Positions 26,934-34,008 of a stretch of 64,000 bases of DNA are shown one piece after another. The DNA is from Haloplanus natans DSM 17983. Its GTDB lineage: Archaea > Halobacteriota > Halobacteria > Halobacteriales > Haloferacaceae. Both the position numbers and the translations under genes were made by a program. The stretch covers positions 1 through 64,000 of the forward strand of contig NZ_KE386573.1 in the NCBI RefSeq assembly GCF_000427685.1. The letters run 5' to 3'. The stretch's first letter is position 1. Every line of letters starts with the position of its first letter. The notes under the pieces are model-generated. The model was not told where the DNA came from, did no database searches, and saw only the letters and a list, made by a program, of their open reading frames with translations.

Positions 26934-28166
26934 TTACCCTTCCTCGTCCCACGCCGCGTTTTCTTCGTGTTCGGCCGCCACGTCCCGAACTCCCTCGCTG
27001 TCCAGCGCGCCGCGCTCGGTGAGCACCGCGTCCACCACTTCGGCGGGCGTCCGATCGAAGATGGGGTTCGAGACGGTCACGGCCGCCGATCCGTCGTAGA
27101 GGTCGACGGCGTCGCCCGCCTCGCCGTGGAATCGCTCGTCGGGCCGTATCTTGTCCGCGGCGGCGACGACGTACACCGGCACGCCCTCGCGGGCGGCCGC
27201 GAACGCCAGGCCGCGGGTACCGACCTTGTTGACGACGCTCCCGTCCGCGAGCACCGCGTCGGCGCCGACGAGGACGGCCGTTGGCGCCGAGTCGGCGAGT
27301 TCGCTCGAAAGCGCCGCGTCGGTCGTCAGCGTCACGTCCAGTCCCGAGTCGGCCAGTTCGGCCGCCACGTCGACGCCCTCGCGGGCGGGGCGGGACTCGC
27401 CGATCAGGACCGACGGCTCGGCCGCCCGGAGCGCCGCGAGGACGGTGCCGGAGCGCGAGAGTGTGGCCACCGATGCGCCACACCGCTCGGCGGCGAGCGT
27501 CGCCGCCGCGTCGTCGGCGTCGAGGGCGTCGCTAGCGACCGCCTCCGCCCGCTTTCGCACCGCCTCGGGCGTCCGCTCGGCCGTTGCCAGCACCCGGTTC
27601 ACCCGGTTGGCGACGGCGGCCATGCTCGGCCGGGCGTCCCGGAGTTCGCGCGCGACGGCGACGACCGACGCCATCGAGTCGGCCGTGGCGGCCCGGTCCC
27701 GCAGGACGTCGAGTGCCCGCACTGAAATCCAGGCCGAGCCGTGCGTTTCGTCGTCGCGCACCGTCTCGACTGTCGGCGCGACGGCCGCGTAGGCGTCCCA
27801 GAGGCCGGGAACGGTGGATCGCTCGCGGATCGCTGGGGGCGACACCCACTCGTGGGCGACTATCTCCTCGTTCGGCTCGACCGTCCGATCTCCGACCTCG
27901 AACAGGAACGGGTGGACGGTCCACGTTCGGTCGCCGTCCACGATGTCCAGGGGGTCGCCGGCGCGGACGAGCGTCGCGTCGGTGCGCCCGACTTCCTCGC
28001 GAATCTCACGGCGGGCGTCGGCTTCGGCGTCGGCGGGGTCGCCCTCGACGTAGCCCGAGACGCCAGCCCACCGCCCGGCGTAGGTGCCGACGGCGCCGCT
28101 CCGGCGACCGAGCAGGACGTGTGTCCGGTGGCGCAGAAAGCAGGTGACGACGTGGGCGTGGGGCAT
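26934..28166 (-). CDS. NUDIX domain fused to eIF-2B-like domain
   Basis: The 410-residue protein has an N-terminal NUDIX hydrolase: GYVEGDPADAEADARREIREEVG near 35-57 fits Gx5Ex7REUxEEx. An eIF2B-alpha/ribose-1,5-bisphosphate isomerase-like domain follows from about 170. The second part keeps VGADAVLADGSVVNKVGT but has LSRSGTV where ribose-1,5-bisphosphate isomerases carry the catalytic Cys, so isomerase activity is doubtful. The start MPHAHVVTCFL at 28166 opens the NUDIX fold. It is divergent from the phosphodiesterase gene. Confidence 0.82.
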   Translation of the reverse strand: MPHAHVVTCFLRHRTHVLLGRRSGAVGTYAGRWAGVSGYVEGDPADAEADARREIREEVGRTDATLVRAGDPLDIVDGDRTWTVHPFLFEVGDRTVEPNEEIVAHEWVSPPAIRERSTVPGLWDAYAAVAPTVETVRDDETHGSAWISVRALDVLRDRAATADSMASVVAVARELRDARPSMAAVANRVNRVLATAERTPEAVRKRAEAVASDALDADDAAATLAAERCGASVATLSRSGTVLAALRAAEPSVLIGESRPAREGVDVAAELADSGLDVTLTTDAALSSELADSAPTAVLVGADAVLADGSVVNKVGTRGLAFAAAREGVPVYVVAAADKIRPDERFHGEAGDAVDLYDGSAAVTVSNPIFDRTPAEVVDAVLTERGALDSEGVRDVAAEHEENAAWDEEG

Positions 28167-28247
28167 GGCGGTCGTTCGACGGCCAGCCACACGGCTCTTG
28201 TGCCGCCGGTGGGACAAGGATTTCACCTCGCGCGACTACGCCAGTGT

Positions 28248-28751
28248 ATGGAGTTGGCGATCATCAGCGACACACACGTTCCCGATCGGGCGAGCGGCAT
28301 CCCCGACTGGGTCCGTGAGCGGATCGAGGCGGTCGATCACGTCATCCACGCTGGCGACTACGAGACGGCCGCCGTCGTCGACGAGGTTCGATGCCTCGCG
28401 GGCGGGTCGTTCACCGGCGTCCGGGGCAACGTCGATCCGGCGAGTGTCGACCTGCCCGAGGTGACGACGGTCGAGTCCGGTGGCGTCGAGTTCGTCGTCA
28501 CCCACGGCACCGGCGACCGCATCGGCTACGAGGACCGCGTCGCCGCCGCGGTGCGGGAACACGGCGGGCCCGACGCCGTCGGCGTCGCCGGCCACACCCA
28601 CGAACACCTCGACGGGGTCCACGACGGCGTGCGCATCCTGAACCCCGGCACGGCGACCGGTGCGAATCCGGGCACCGAGACGACGATGTTGACCGCCACC
28701 GCCGTCGACGGCAACCTCGACGTGACGCTCCACCGCGGGGACGGCTGGTGA
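28248..28751 (+). CDS. MJ0936/YfcE-type metallophosphoesterase
   Basis: The 167-residue protein has the calcineurin-fold metal motifs in order: DTHVPD (DxH) at residue 8, HAGDYE (GDxxE) near 36, GNVD near 64, THGTG near 84, and GHTHEH near 111. Family members are manganese- or nickel-dependent phosphodiesterases; the natural substrate is unknown. The start MELAIISD lies at 28248. The cofE gene begins 25 bp downstream on the same strand, suggesting co-transcription. Confidence 0.9.
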   Translation: MELAIISDTHVPDRASGIPDWVRERIEAVDHVIHAGDYETAAVVDEVRCLAGGSFTGVRGNVDPASVDLPEVTTVESGGVEFVVTHGTGDRIGYEDRVAAAVREHGGPDAVGVAGHTHEHLDGVHDGVRILNPGTATGANPGTETTMLTATAVDGNLDVTLHRGDGW

Positions 28752-28776
28752 CGCCCGTCGCCACTGGAGGCGGCCG

Positions 28777-29535
28777 ATGAAGCTCTCTCCCGTCCCCGAC
28801 CTCCCCGAGTTCGACGCCGGCGACGACGTCCCCGCCCTCGTCTCCGAACGGGTCGACCTCCGCCCCGACGACGTGGTCTGTGTGGCGAGTACGATCGTCT
28901 CCAAAGTCGAGGGGCGCGTGGCCGACCTCGCCGACTTTCCGGCCGGCCCCCGCGCCCGCGAAGTCGCTACCCGCCTCGAACGCGCCACGGGCGAGCGGAA
29001 GGACCCGCGGTTCGCGCAGGCGGTCTTAGAGGAGAGTACGGACCTCCTGATGGAGTCACCCTTCCTGCTGACGGAGACGCGATTCGGCCACGTGACGGTC
29101 AACGCGGGTATCGACCGCTCGAACGTGCCCGGCGGCGACCTGTTGCTCCTCCCGAAGCGGCCAAGCGAGAGCGCGGCCCGGATCGCGGCCGGCCTCGACG
29201 CCGACCGGGTGGTCGTCACCGACACCTGCGGCCGGCCGTTCCGTCACGGCCAGCGTGGCGTCGCCATCGGGTGGGCCGGGACGCCCGCCGCCCGCGACTG
29301 GCGGGGGGAGCGCGACCGCGACGGGCGGGAACTCGGCGTCACCGTCCAGGCCGTCGTGGACGAACTCGCGGCCGCCGCCAACCTCGTCGCCGGCGAGGGT
29401 GCGGGCGGGACCCCCGTCGTCGTCGTCCGCGACTTCGAGTTCGGCGACCACGACGGCAGCGACGCCCTCTTCCGGGACGTGGAGGGTGACTTCGTCCGGC
29501 AGGCACTCCGGGGCTGGTCGTTCGAGGACGGCTGA
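28777..29535 (+). CDS. cofE: Coenzyme F420-0:L-glutamate ligase
   Basis: The 252-residue protein matches CofE, which adds glutamate residues to F420-0 using GTP. Characteristic blocks are CVASTIVSKVEGRV near 30-43, NAGIDRSNVPGGDLLLLP near 109, and DTCGRPFRHGQRGVAIGWAG near 148. The nearby mer gene encodes an F420-dependent enzyme, which fits. The stop TGA at 29533-29535 is the first three bases of palindromic element copy 7. Confidence 0.92.
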   Translation: MKLSPVPDLPEFDAGDDVPALVSERVDLRPDDVVCVASTIVSKVEGRVADLADFPAGPRAREVATRLERATGERKDPRFAQAVLEESTDLLMESPFLLTETRFGHVTVNAGIDRSNVPGGDLLLLPKRPSESAARIAAGLDADRVVVTDTCGRPFRHGQRGVAIGWAGTPAARDWRGERDRDGRELGVTVQAVVDELAAAANLVAGEGAGGTPVVVVRDFEFGDHDGSDALFRDVEGDFVRQALRGWSFEDG

Positions 29536-29605
29536 TACTGTCGATCGTAACTGTGTTCCGGCGTGTTGCCGACCCGTTCGACGACACGCCGGTACTGACT
29601 CACAT
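29533..29605 (+). repeat. Palindromic element copy 7
   Basis: It begins TGATACTGTCGATCGTAACT, with the inner palindrome ttccggcgtgttgcc...cgacacgccggta. The far end is degraded after gtactgactcac. The initial TGA is the stop codon of cofE. Confidence 0.82.
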
Positions 29606-29651
29606 GCCCTCCCCCGGCACCCTTTTGTCACCCCCCCGGCCTGCGGGTGGC

Positions 29652-30644
29652 ATGGAGTATACGACGCTCGGATCGACCGGCACGACGGTCAGCCGTCTCT
29701 GTCTCGGCTGTATGAGCTTCGGTTCGAGCGACTGGCGCGACTGGGTGCTCGACGAGGCCGAGAGCCGGCCGATCATCGAGCGCGCAATCGATCTCGGAAT
29801 CAACTTCTTCGACACGGCGAATATGTACTCGCTCGGCGAGTCCGAACGCATCCTCGGGAGCGTCCTCGACGAGTACGACGACGACTGGCCGGTCGTCGCG
29901 ACGAAGGTGTACAACTCGATGGACGACGACAACCCGAACGCGCAGGGGTTGTCGCGGAAGGCCATCGAGCAGGAACTGCAGAACAGCCTCGACCGCCTCG
30001 GCATGGAGACGATCGACCTCTATCAGATCCACCGCTGGGACTACGACACGCCCATCGAGGAGACGCTGCGCGCCCTCGACGACGCGGTGCGTCGGGGCCG
30101 GGTTCGTCACCTCGGCGCCAGTTCGATGTGGGCCTACCAGTTCGCGGACGCGCTCCACACGAGCGACGCGTTGGGCCTCGACCGCTTCGTCACCATGCAG
30201 AACCACTACAACCTTGCCTACCGCGAGGAGGAACGAGAGATGCTCCCCCTCTGTGCGCGGGAGGGAATCGGCGTGCTCACGTGGTCGCCGCTCGCCCGCG
30301 GCTTTCTAGCGCGCCCCCACGAGGCCACCGGCGAGACGACCCGCGGCGAGTTCATGGACAACCACGACCGCATGTCCGAACGGGTCGCCACCTACTACGC
30401 CAACGGCGGCGCCGAGATCAACGAACGCGTTGAGGAACTCGCCGCCGAGAAGGGCGTGACGATGGCACAGGTCGCACTCGCGTGGCTCCTCCATCAAGAC
30501 GAGGTGGACGCCCCCATCGTCGGGACGACGAGCATCGAGCATCTGGAGGCCGCGGTCGAAGCGCTGGAGATCGACCTCTCGGGGAGCGATCTCGACTATC
30601 TGGTGGAGCCGTACGGGCCGGTGCCGGTCAACGGGCACACCTAG
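29652..30644 (+). CDS. Aldo/keto reductase
   Basis: The 330-residue TIM-barrel oxidoreductase carries the catalytic tetrad in order: Asp in NFFDTANMYSLG, Tyr in the same segment, Lys in VVATKVY near 83, and His in YQIHRWD near 125. The C-terminal NADPH-binding residues lie in PIVGTTSIEHLEAAV. It resembles the YajO/Tas-like group. The substrate is unknown. The ATG at 29652 (MEYTTLGSTG) is the natural start of the barrel. Confidence 0.92.
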   Translation: MEYTTLGSTGTTVSRLCLGCMSFGSSDWRDWVLDEAESRPIIERAIDLGINFFDTANMYSLGESERILGSVLDEYDDDWPVVATKVYNSMDDDNPNAQGLSRKAIEQELQNSLDRLGMETIDLYQIHRWDYDTPIEETLRALDDAVRRGRVRHLGASSMWAYQFADALHTSDALGLDRFVTMQNHYNLAYREEEREMLPLCAREGIGVLTWSPLARGFLARPHEATGETTRGEFMDNHDRMSERVATYYANGGAEINERVEELAAEKGVTMAQVALAWLLHQDEVDAPIVGTTSIEHLEAAVEALEIDLSGSDLDYLVEPYGPVPVNGHT

Positions 30645-30713
30645 GATCGGCGGCGTCGCCGTCTGTCCGAGGGGCGTCGCTCCTCGCTATCACCGGACTC
30701 CGCCGGTTGTTCG

Positions 30714-30732
30714 TGGCGCGAGGCGCCACGCT
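30714..30732 (+). promoter_or_regulatory. Perfect hairpin upstream of mer
   Basis: The sequence cgtggcgcgaggcgccacg forms an 8-bp perfect stem with a three-base loop. It lies about 70 bp after the aldo/keto reductase stop and 110 bp before mer. It could be a terminator stem or an operator; no T-run follows, so the role is open. Confidence 0.4.
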
Positions 30733-30841
30733 ATCACCGACACCGGCAGGTACCGCGTACGACGAACGGTTTTTGAGCGTCGGGGCCAACCGACTGACGG
30801 ATGACCCAGCCCACGCGCGCCCGACGGAGGAACCGCCGCTG

Positions 30842-31822
30842 ATGTTCGGGATCGAACTCACGCCCGAGCATCCGCTCGATCGACTGGTCGACCTCGGCAC
30901 CGCGGCCGAGGCCGCCGGCTACGACACGCTGTTCGTCTCCAGTCACTACAACAACCGGTCGCCCTTCGCCGCCCTCTCGCGGCTGGCGGCGGCGACCGAC
31001 GACATCCGGCTGGGGCCGGGCGTCGTCAACCCCCTCGAACGCCACCCCGTGACGCTCGCGGGCGAGGTGGCGACCGTCGCCGAGGCCAGCGACGGCCGCG
31101 CCGTCTTCGGCATCGGTCCCGGCGATCCCTCGACGCTCGGCAATCTCGGCCTCGCCGAGGACCGGGGGCTCCGCCCCGTCCTGGAGGCGTTCAAGATCGC
31201 CCGACGGCTCTGGGACGGCGAGCGCGTCAGCCACGACGGCACCTTCACCGCCGAGGACGCCGGTCTCAACTTCGACGTGCCCACGCCCATCCCGACCTAC
31301 GTCGGCGGCGAGGGGCCACATATGTGCAAGATGGCCGCCAAACACGCCGACGGCCTGCTCTACAACGGCTCTCACCCCGCCGACCTGCGCTGGGCACGCG
31401 ACCAGGTCGACGACGGACTCGACGACCGCCTCGACGACCTCGGCGAGTTCGACCTCGCCGCCTACGCGAGCGTCAGCGTCGCCGCGGACGGCACGGCGGC
31501 CCGCGAGGCGGCCCGCCCGCCGGTCGCCTTCATCGCCGCCGGGTCGCCCCCGCCGGTCCTGAAGCGACACGGCATCGACGCCGACCGCGCCGACGAGGTG
31601 GGCAACGCCATCGCAGCCGGCGACTTCACCGACGCCTTCGACCTCGTGACGCCCGCCATGATCGACGCCTTCTGTGCCGCGGGCACGGTCGACGAGGTGG
31701 CCGATCGGCTGGCCGACGTACTGGCGTACGCCGACAGCGTCGTCGTCGGCTCGCCGCTCGGACCGGATCTCGACGCCGCGATCGATCTCGCGGCGGAGGC
31801 CCACGAGCGGGCACGGGAGTAG
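30842..31822 (+). CDS. mer: F420-dependent methylenetetrahydromethanopterin-type reductase (luciferase-like)
   Basis: The 326-residue protein belongs to the luciferase-like F420-dependent reductases. It begins MFGIELTPEHPLDRLVDLGTAAE and has LGPGVVNPLERHPVTLAGEVAT near 60, GIGPGDPSTLGNLGL near 90 and PTYVGGEGPHMCKMAA near 150, the pattern of Mer. Mer reduces methylene-tetrahydropterin with F420H2; haloarchaea use it in folate-type C1 metabolism. A ggagga motif about 9 nt upstream supports this start. Confidence 0.88.
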   Translation: MFGIELTPEHPLDRLVDLGTAAEAAGYDTLFVSSHYNNRSPFAALSRLAAATDDIRLGPGVVNPLERHPVTLAGEVATVAEASDGRAVFGIGPGDPSTLGNLGLAEDRGLRPVLEAFKIARRLWDGERVSHDGTFTAEDAGLNFDVPTPIPTYVGGEGPHMCKMAAKHADGLLYNGSHPADLRWARDQVDDGLDDRLDDLGEFDLAAYASVSVAADGTAAREAARPPVAFIAAGSPPPVLKRHGIDADRADEVGNAIAAGDFTDAFDLVTPAMIDAFCAAGTVDEVADRLADVLAYADSVVVGSPLGPDLDAAIDLAAEAHERARE

Positions 31823-31823
31823 G

Positions 31824-32033
31824 TCAGGAGACGACGGTATCGCGAACCCACGCGAACAGCGCGCCGACCGTCAGCGCGCCGAAGAGGCCGGCGGCGACCG
31901 TCGTGAGCGCCGCGCCGACCAGAAAGACCAGCAGGCCGATCGGATCGTGCGGCGCCACCTCGGTGACGAAGACGATCACGAGGTCGACGACGCTCTCCAC
32001 CAATCGCACAAGTAACTCCGTCACGGTAGCCAT
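31824..32033 (-). CDS. Small two-helix membrane protein
   Basis: The 69-residue protein has two membrane segments (LVESVVDLVIVFVTEVA and GLLVFLVGAALTTVAAGLFGALTVGALFAW, given in parts) separated by a PHDP turn. I do not recognise the family. It converges with mer with a 1-bp gap. Codon use is typical of the region. Confidence 0.68.
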   Translation of the reverse strand: MATVTELLVRLVESVVDLVIVFVTEVAPHDPIGLLVFLVGAALTTVAAGLFGALTVGALFAWVRDTVVS

Positions 32034-32116
32034 ATCCCCGGTAGGTGCGCGTCGAACTTGACCGCTCCGGGCCCGTCGCCGTCACGGTTAATGCGCTCGA
32101 CGCCCGGACGACACGC

Positions 32117-32341
32117 GTGTCCGACCGTTCACTCGACGAGTTCGCAGTTGCGTCGACGGAGGGTGATCAGGCCGACGTGGCAGACGACGAGGCGTCGACG
32201 CCCGCGGCCGACGCCGCCCCCAGCGTCCCGACGATGCGGTGGTCGGCCAACGGCGCCGCCTGCGACGACTGTGACGCCGTCGTCTCGCGTCGCTGGCGCG
32301 ATGGCGATTCGTTCGTCTGTGCCGACTGCAAGGAGTGGTAG
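32117..32341 (+). CDS. Small zinc-ribbon protein (DUF7573-like)
   Basis: The 74-residue protein starts with GTG (MSDRSLDEFAVAS). It has an acidic Ala-rich middle and ends with a zinc ribbon ACDDCDAVVSRRWRDGDSFVCADCKEW, with two CxxC pairs. A TATA box gttaat about 27 nt upstream of 32117 fixes this leaderless GTG start and excludes a longer frame from 32045. Such small zinc proteins are abundant in haloarchaea and mostly of unknown role. It converges with mutL. Confidence 0.78.
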   Translation: MSDRSLDEFAVASTEGDQADVADDEASTPAADAAPSVPTMRWSANGAACDDCDAVVSRRWRDGDSFVCADCKEW

Positions 32342-32349
32342 CCGCCGCG

Positions 32350-34008
32350 TCAGCGACGGTTCGGATGCCGATCGAATCCGCGGGCGAGGTGTGTCTCGTC
32401 GATGGCGAGGACCGTCGGCCGGCCGTGCGGGCAGGCGAAAGGCTGGTCGCATGCCCCGAGTCGCTCGATCAGCGCCGCCGCCTCGTCGTCGGTGAGTTCG
32501 TCCCCCGCCTTCAGCGACGGGTGACAGGCCAGATCCGCGAGCAGGGCGTCCCGTTCGTCGGCTCCCGACCCGTCACGGAGCGCGGCGAGCGTCGATTCCA
32601 GCGCCTCGGGGTCGGCGACCCGCCCGAGCGGCGCCGGGACGGCCCGGAGTCGGACGGTGCCGCCCCCGAACGGCTCGGGGTCGAAGCCGAGACGGGCGAG
32701 TTCGTCGGCGTGGGCCTCGACGGCGGCGACGTCGGCGGGCGAGAGCGACAGCGTCGCCGGCGGGTCGAGCGTCGCCGACGGGACGGCCGCCGAGTCGACC
32801 GCCTCGCGCAGGCGCTCGTAGTTGATTCGCTCGTGGGCCGCGTGCTGGTCGATCACCAGCAGGTCGCCGTCGGCCGCACAGAGCAGATACAGGTCGCGAA
32901 AGCGGCCGACGAACGTCGCGTCGGCGAGCGCCGACTCGTCGGCGTCGACCGGTTCGAGCGCCGCGTCGAGGTCCATCGCCACCTCCGCCGACCGCCGGAG
33001 GTCGGCCGTCGAGAGGGCGTCACCGACCGCGTCCTCGACCACACTCGCCACCGCGTCGGCCGCCCGAAGCGCCACTGTCTCTTTCGTCGGGTGGACGTTC
33101 GGATCGACGGCCCACGGCGGGAGCGAGACGGCGAGGGCGGCGACGGGATGGCGATCACCCGGCAGGAGCGACCCGTACCCCCGTTCGACCGCCAGGCGGA
33201 GCGCCGGCACCGAGACGGGGCGGCCGTTGACCGCGAGGCGGACGTGTCCGGTCGACGCCCGGGTCGTCGACGGGTAGGCGAGCAGGCCGCGGACCGCCAC
33301 CTCCGTCTCCCGACCGGCAATCTCGACCGGCGCCGCCGCGTCGAGGGTCGTGCTCTCGCGGGCCACCGTCCGGCCGTACACCGAGAGCGCGGCGTCCGCG
33401 GCGTCGCCGGTGCCGGGGGTGGCGACGGTCCGCCGGCCGTCGTGATCGAGCGAGAATGCCACCGCGGGACGGAGGAGCGCGTAGTCGGCGACGCGGTCGC
33501 TGATCCGCTCGAACTCCGTCGCCGGCGCGGCCAGCGACTCCCGTCGGGCCGGGCGGTTGTGGAACAGGTCGCGAACCTCGACGGTCGTCCCGCGACCACG
33601 GCCCGCGGACTCGACGGTCACGTCGTCGCCGTCCACGGTGACCCGCGTTCCCCTCGGCCCCCCATCGTTCGTCGTCAGCGTCAGCCGGGCCACGTCCGCG
33701 ACGCTGGCGAGCGCCTCGCCCCGGAACCCAAGGGTCTCCACGGCCGTCAGGTCTCCCTCGGGTAACTTGCTCGTCGTGTGGCGCTCGACGGCCAGTTCGG
33801 CCGCCTCGGTGCTCATCCCCTCCCCGTCGTCGGCGACGCGGATTCGCTCGGTTCCGTCGCCGTCCACCTCGATTTCGATCCGCTCCGCGCCCGCATCCAG
33901 CGCGTTCTCGATGAGTTCGACGACGACCCGCGCCGGACGGGTGACGACTTCCCCGGCCGCGATGCGGTCGACCGTCTCGCGATCCAACCGTCGCATGGTC
34001 GGGCTCAC
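32350..34008 (-). CDS. mutL: DNA mismatch repair protein MutL
   Basis: The 552-residue protein has the GHKL ATPase N-terminal domain: RIAAGEVVTRPARVVVELIENALDAG near 15, DDGEGM near 60 and TLGFRGEAL near 93. The C-terminal endonuclease domain has the metal motif DQHAAHERINYE near 385, plus ACHPSLKAGD and CPHGRPT. It should therefore nick DNA after mismatch recognition. Its start overlaps the mutS stop by four bases, giving a coupled mutS-mutL operon. Confidence 0.95.
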   Translation of the reverse strand: MSPTMRRLDRETVDRIAAGEVVTRPARVVVELIENALDAGAERIEIEVDGDGTERIRVADDGEGMSTEAAELAVERHTTSKLPEGDLTAVETLGFRGEALASVADVARLTLTTNDGGPRGTRVTVDGDDVTVESAGRGRGTTVEVRDLFHNRPARRESLAAPATEFERISDRVADYALLRPAVAFSLDHDGRRTVATPGTGDAADAALSVYGRTVARESTTLDAAAPVEIAGRETEVAVRGLLAYPSTTRASTGHVRLAVNGRPVSVPALRLAVERGYGSLLPGDRHPVAALAVSLPPWAVDPNVHPTKETVALRAADAVASVVEDAVGDALSTADLRRSAEVAMDLDAALEPVDADESALADATFVGRFRDLYLLCAADGDLLVIDQHAAHERINYERLREAVDSAAVPSATLDPPATLSLSPADVAAVEAHADELARLGFDPEPFGGGTVRLRAVPAPLGRVADPEALESTLAALRDGSGADERDALLADLACHPSLKAGDELTDDEAAALIERLGACDQPFACPHGRPTVLAIDETHLARGFDRHPNRR

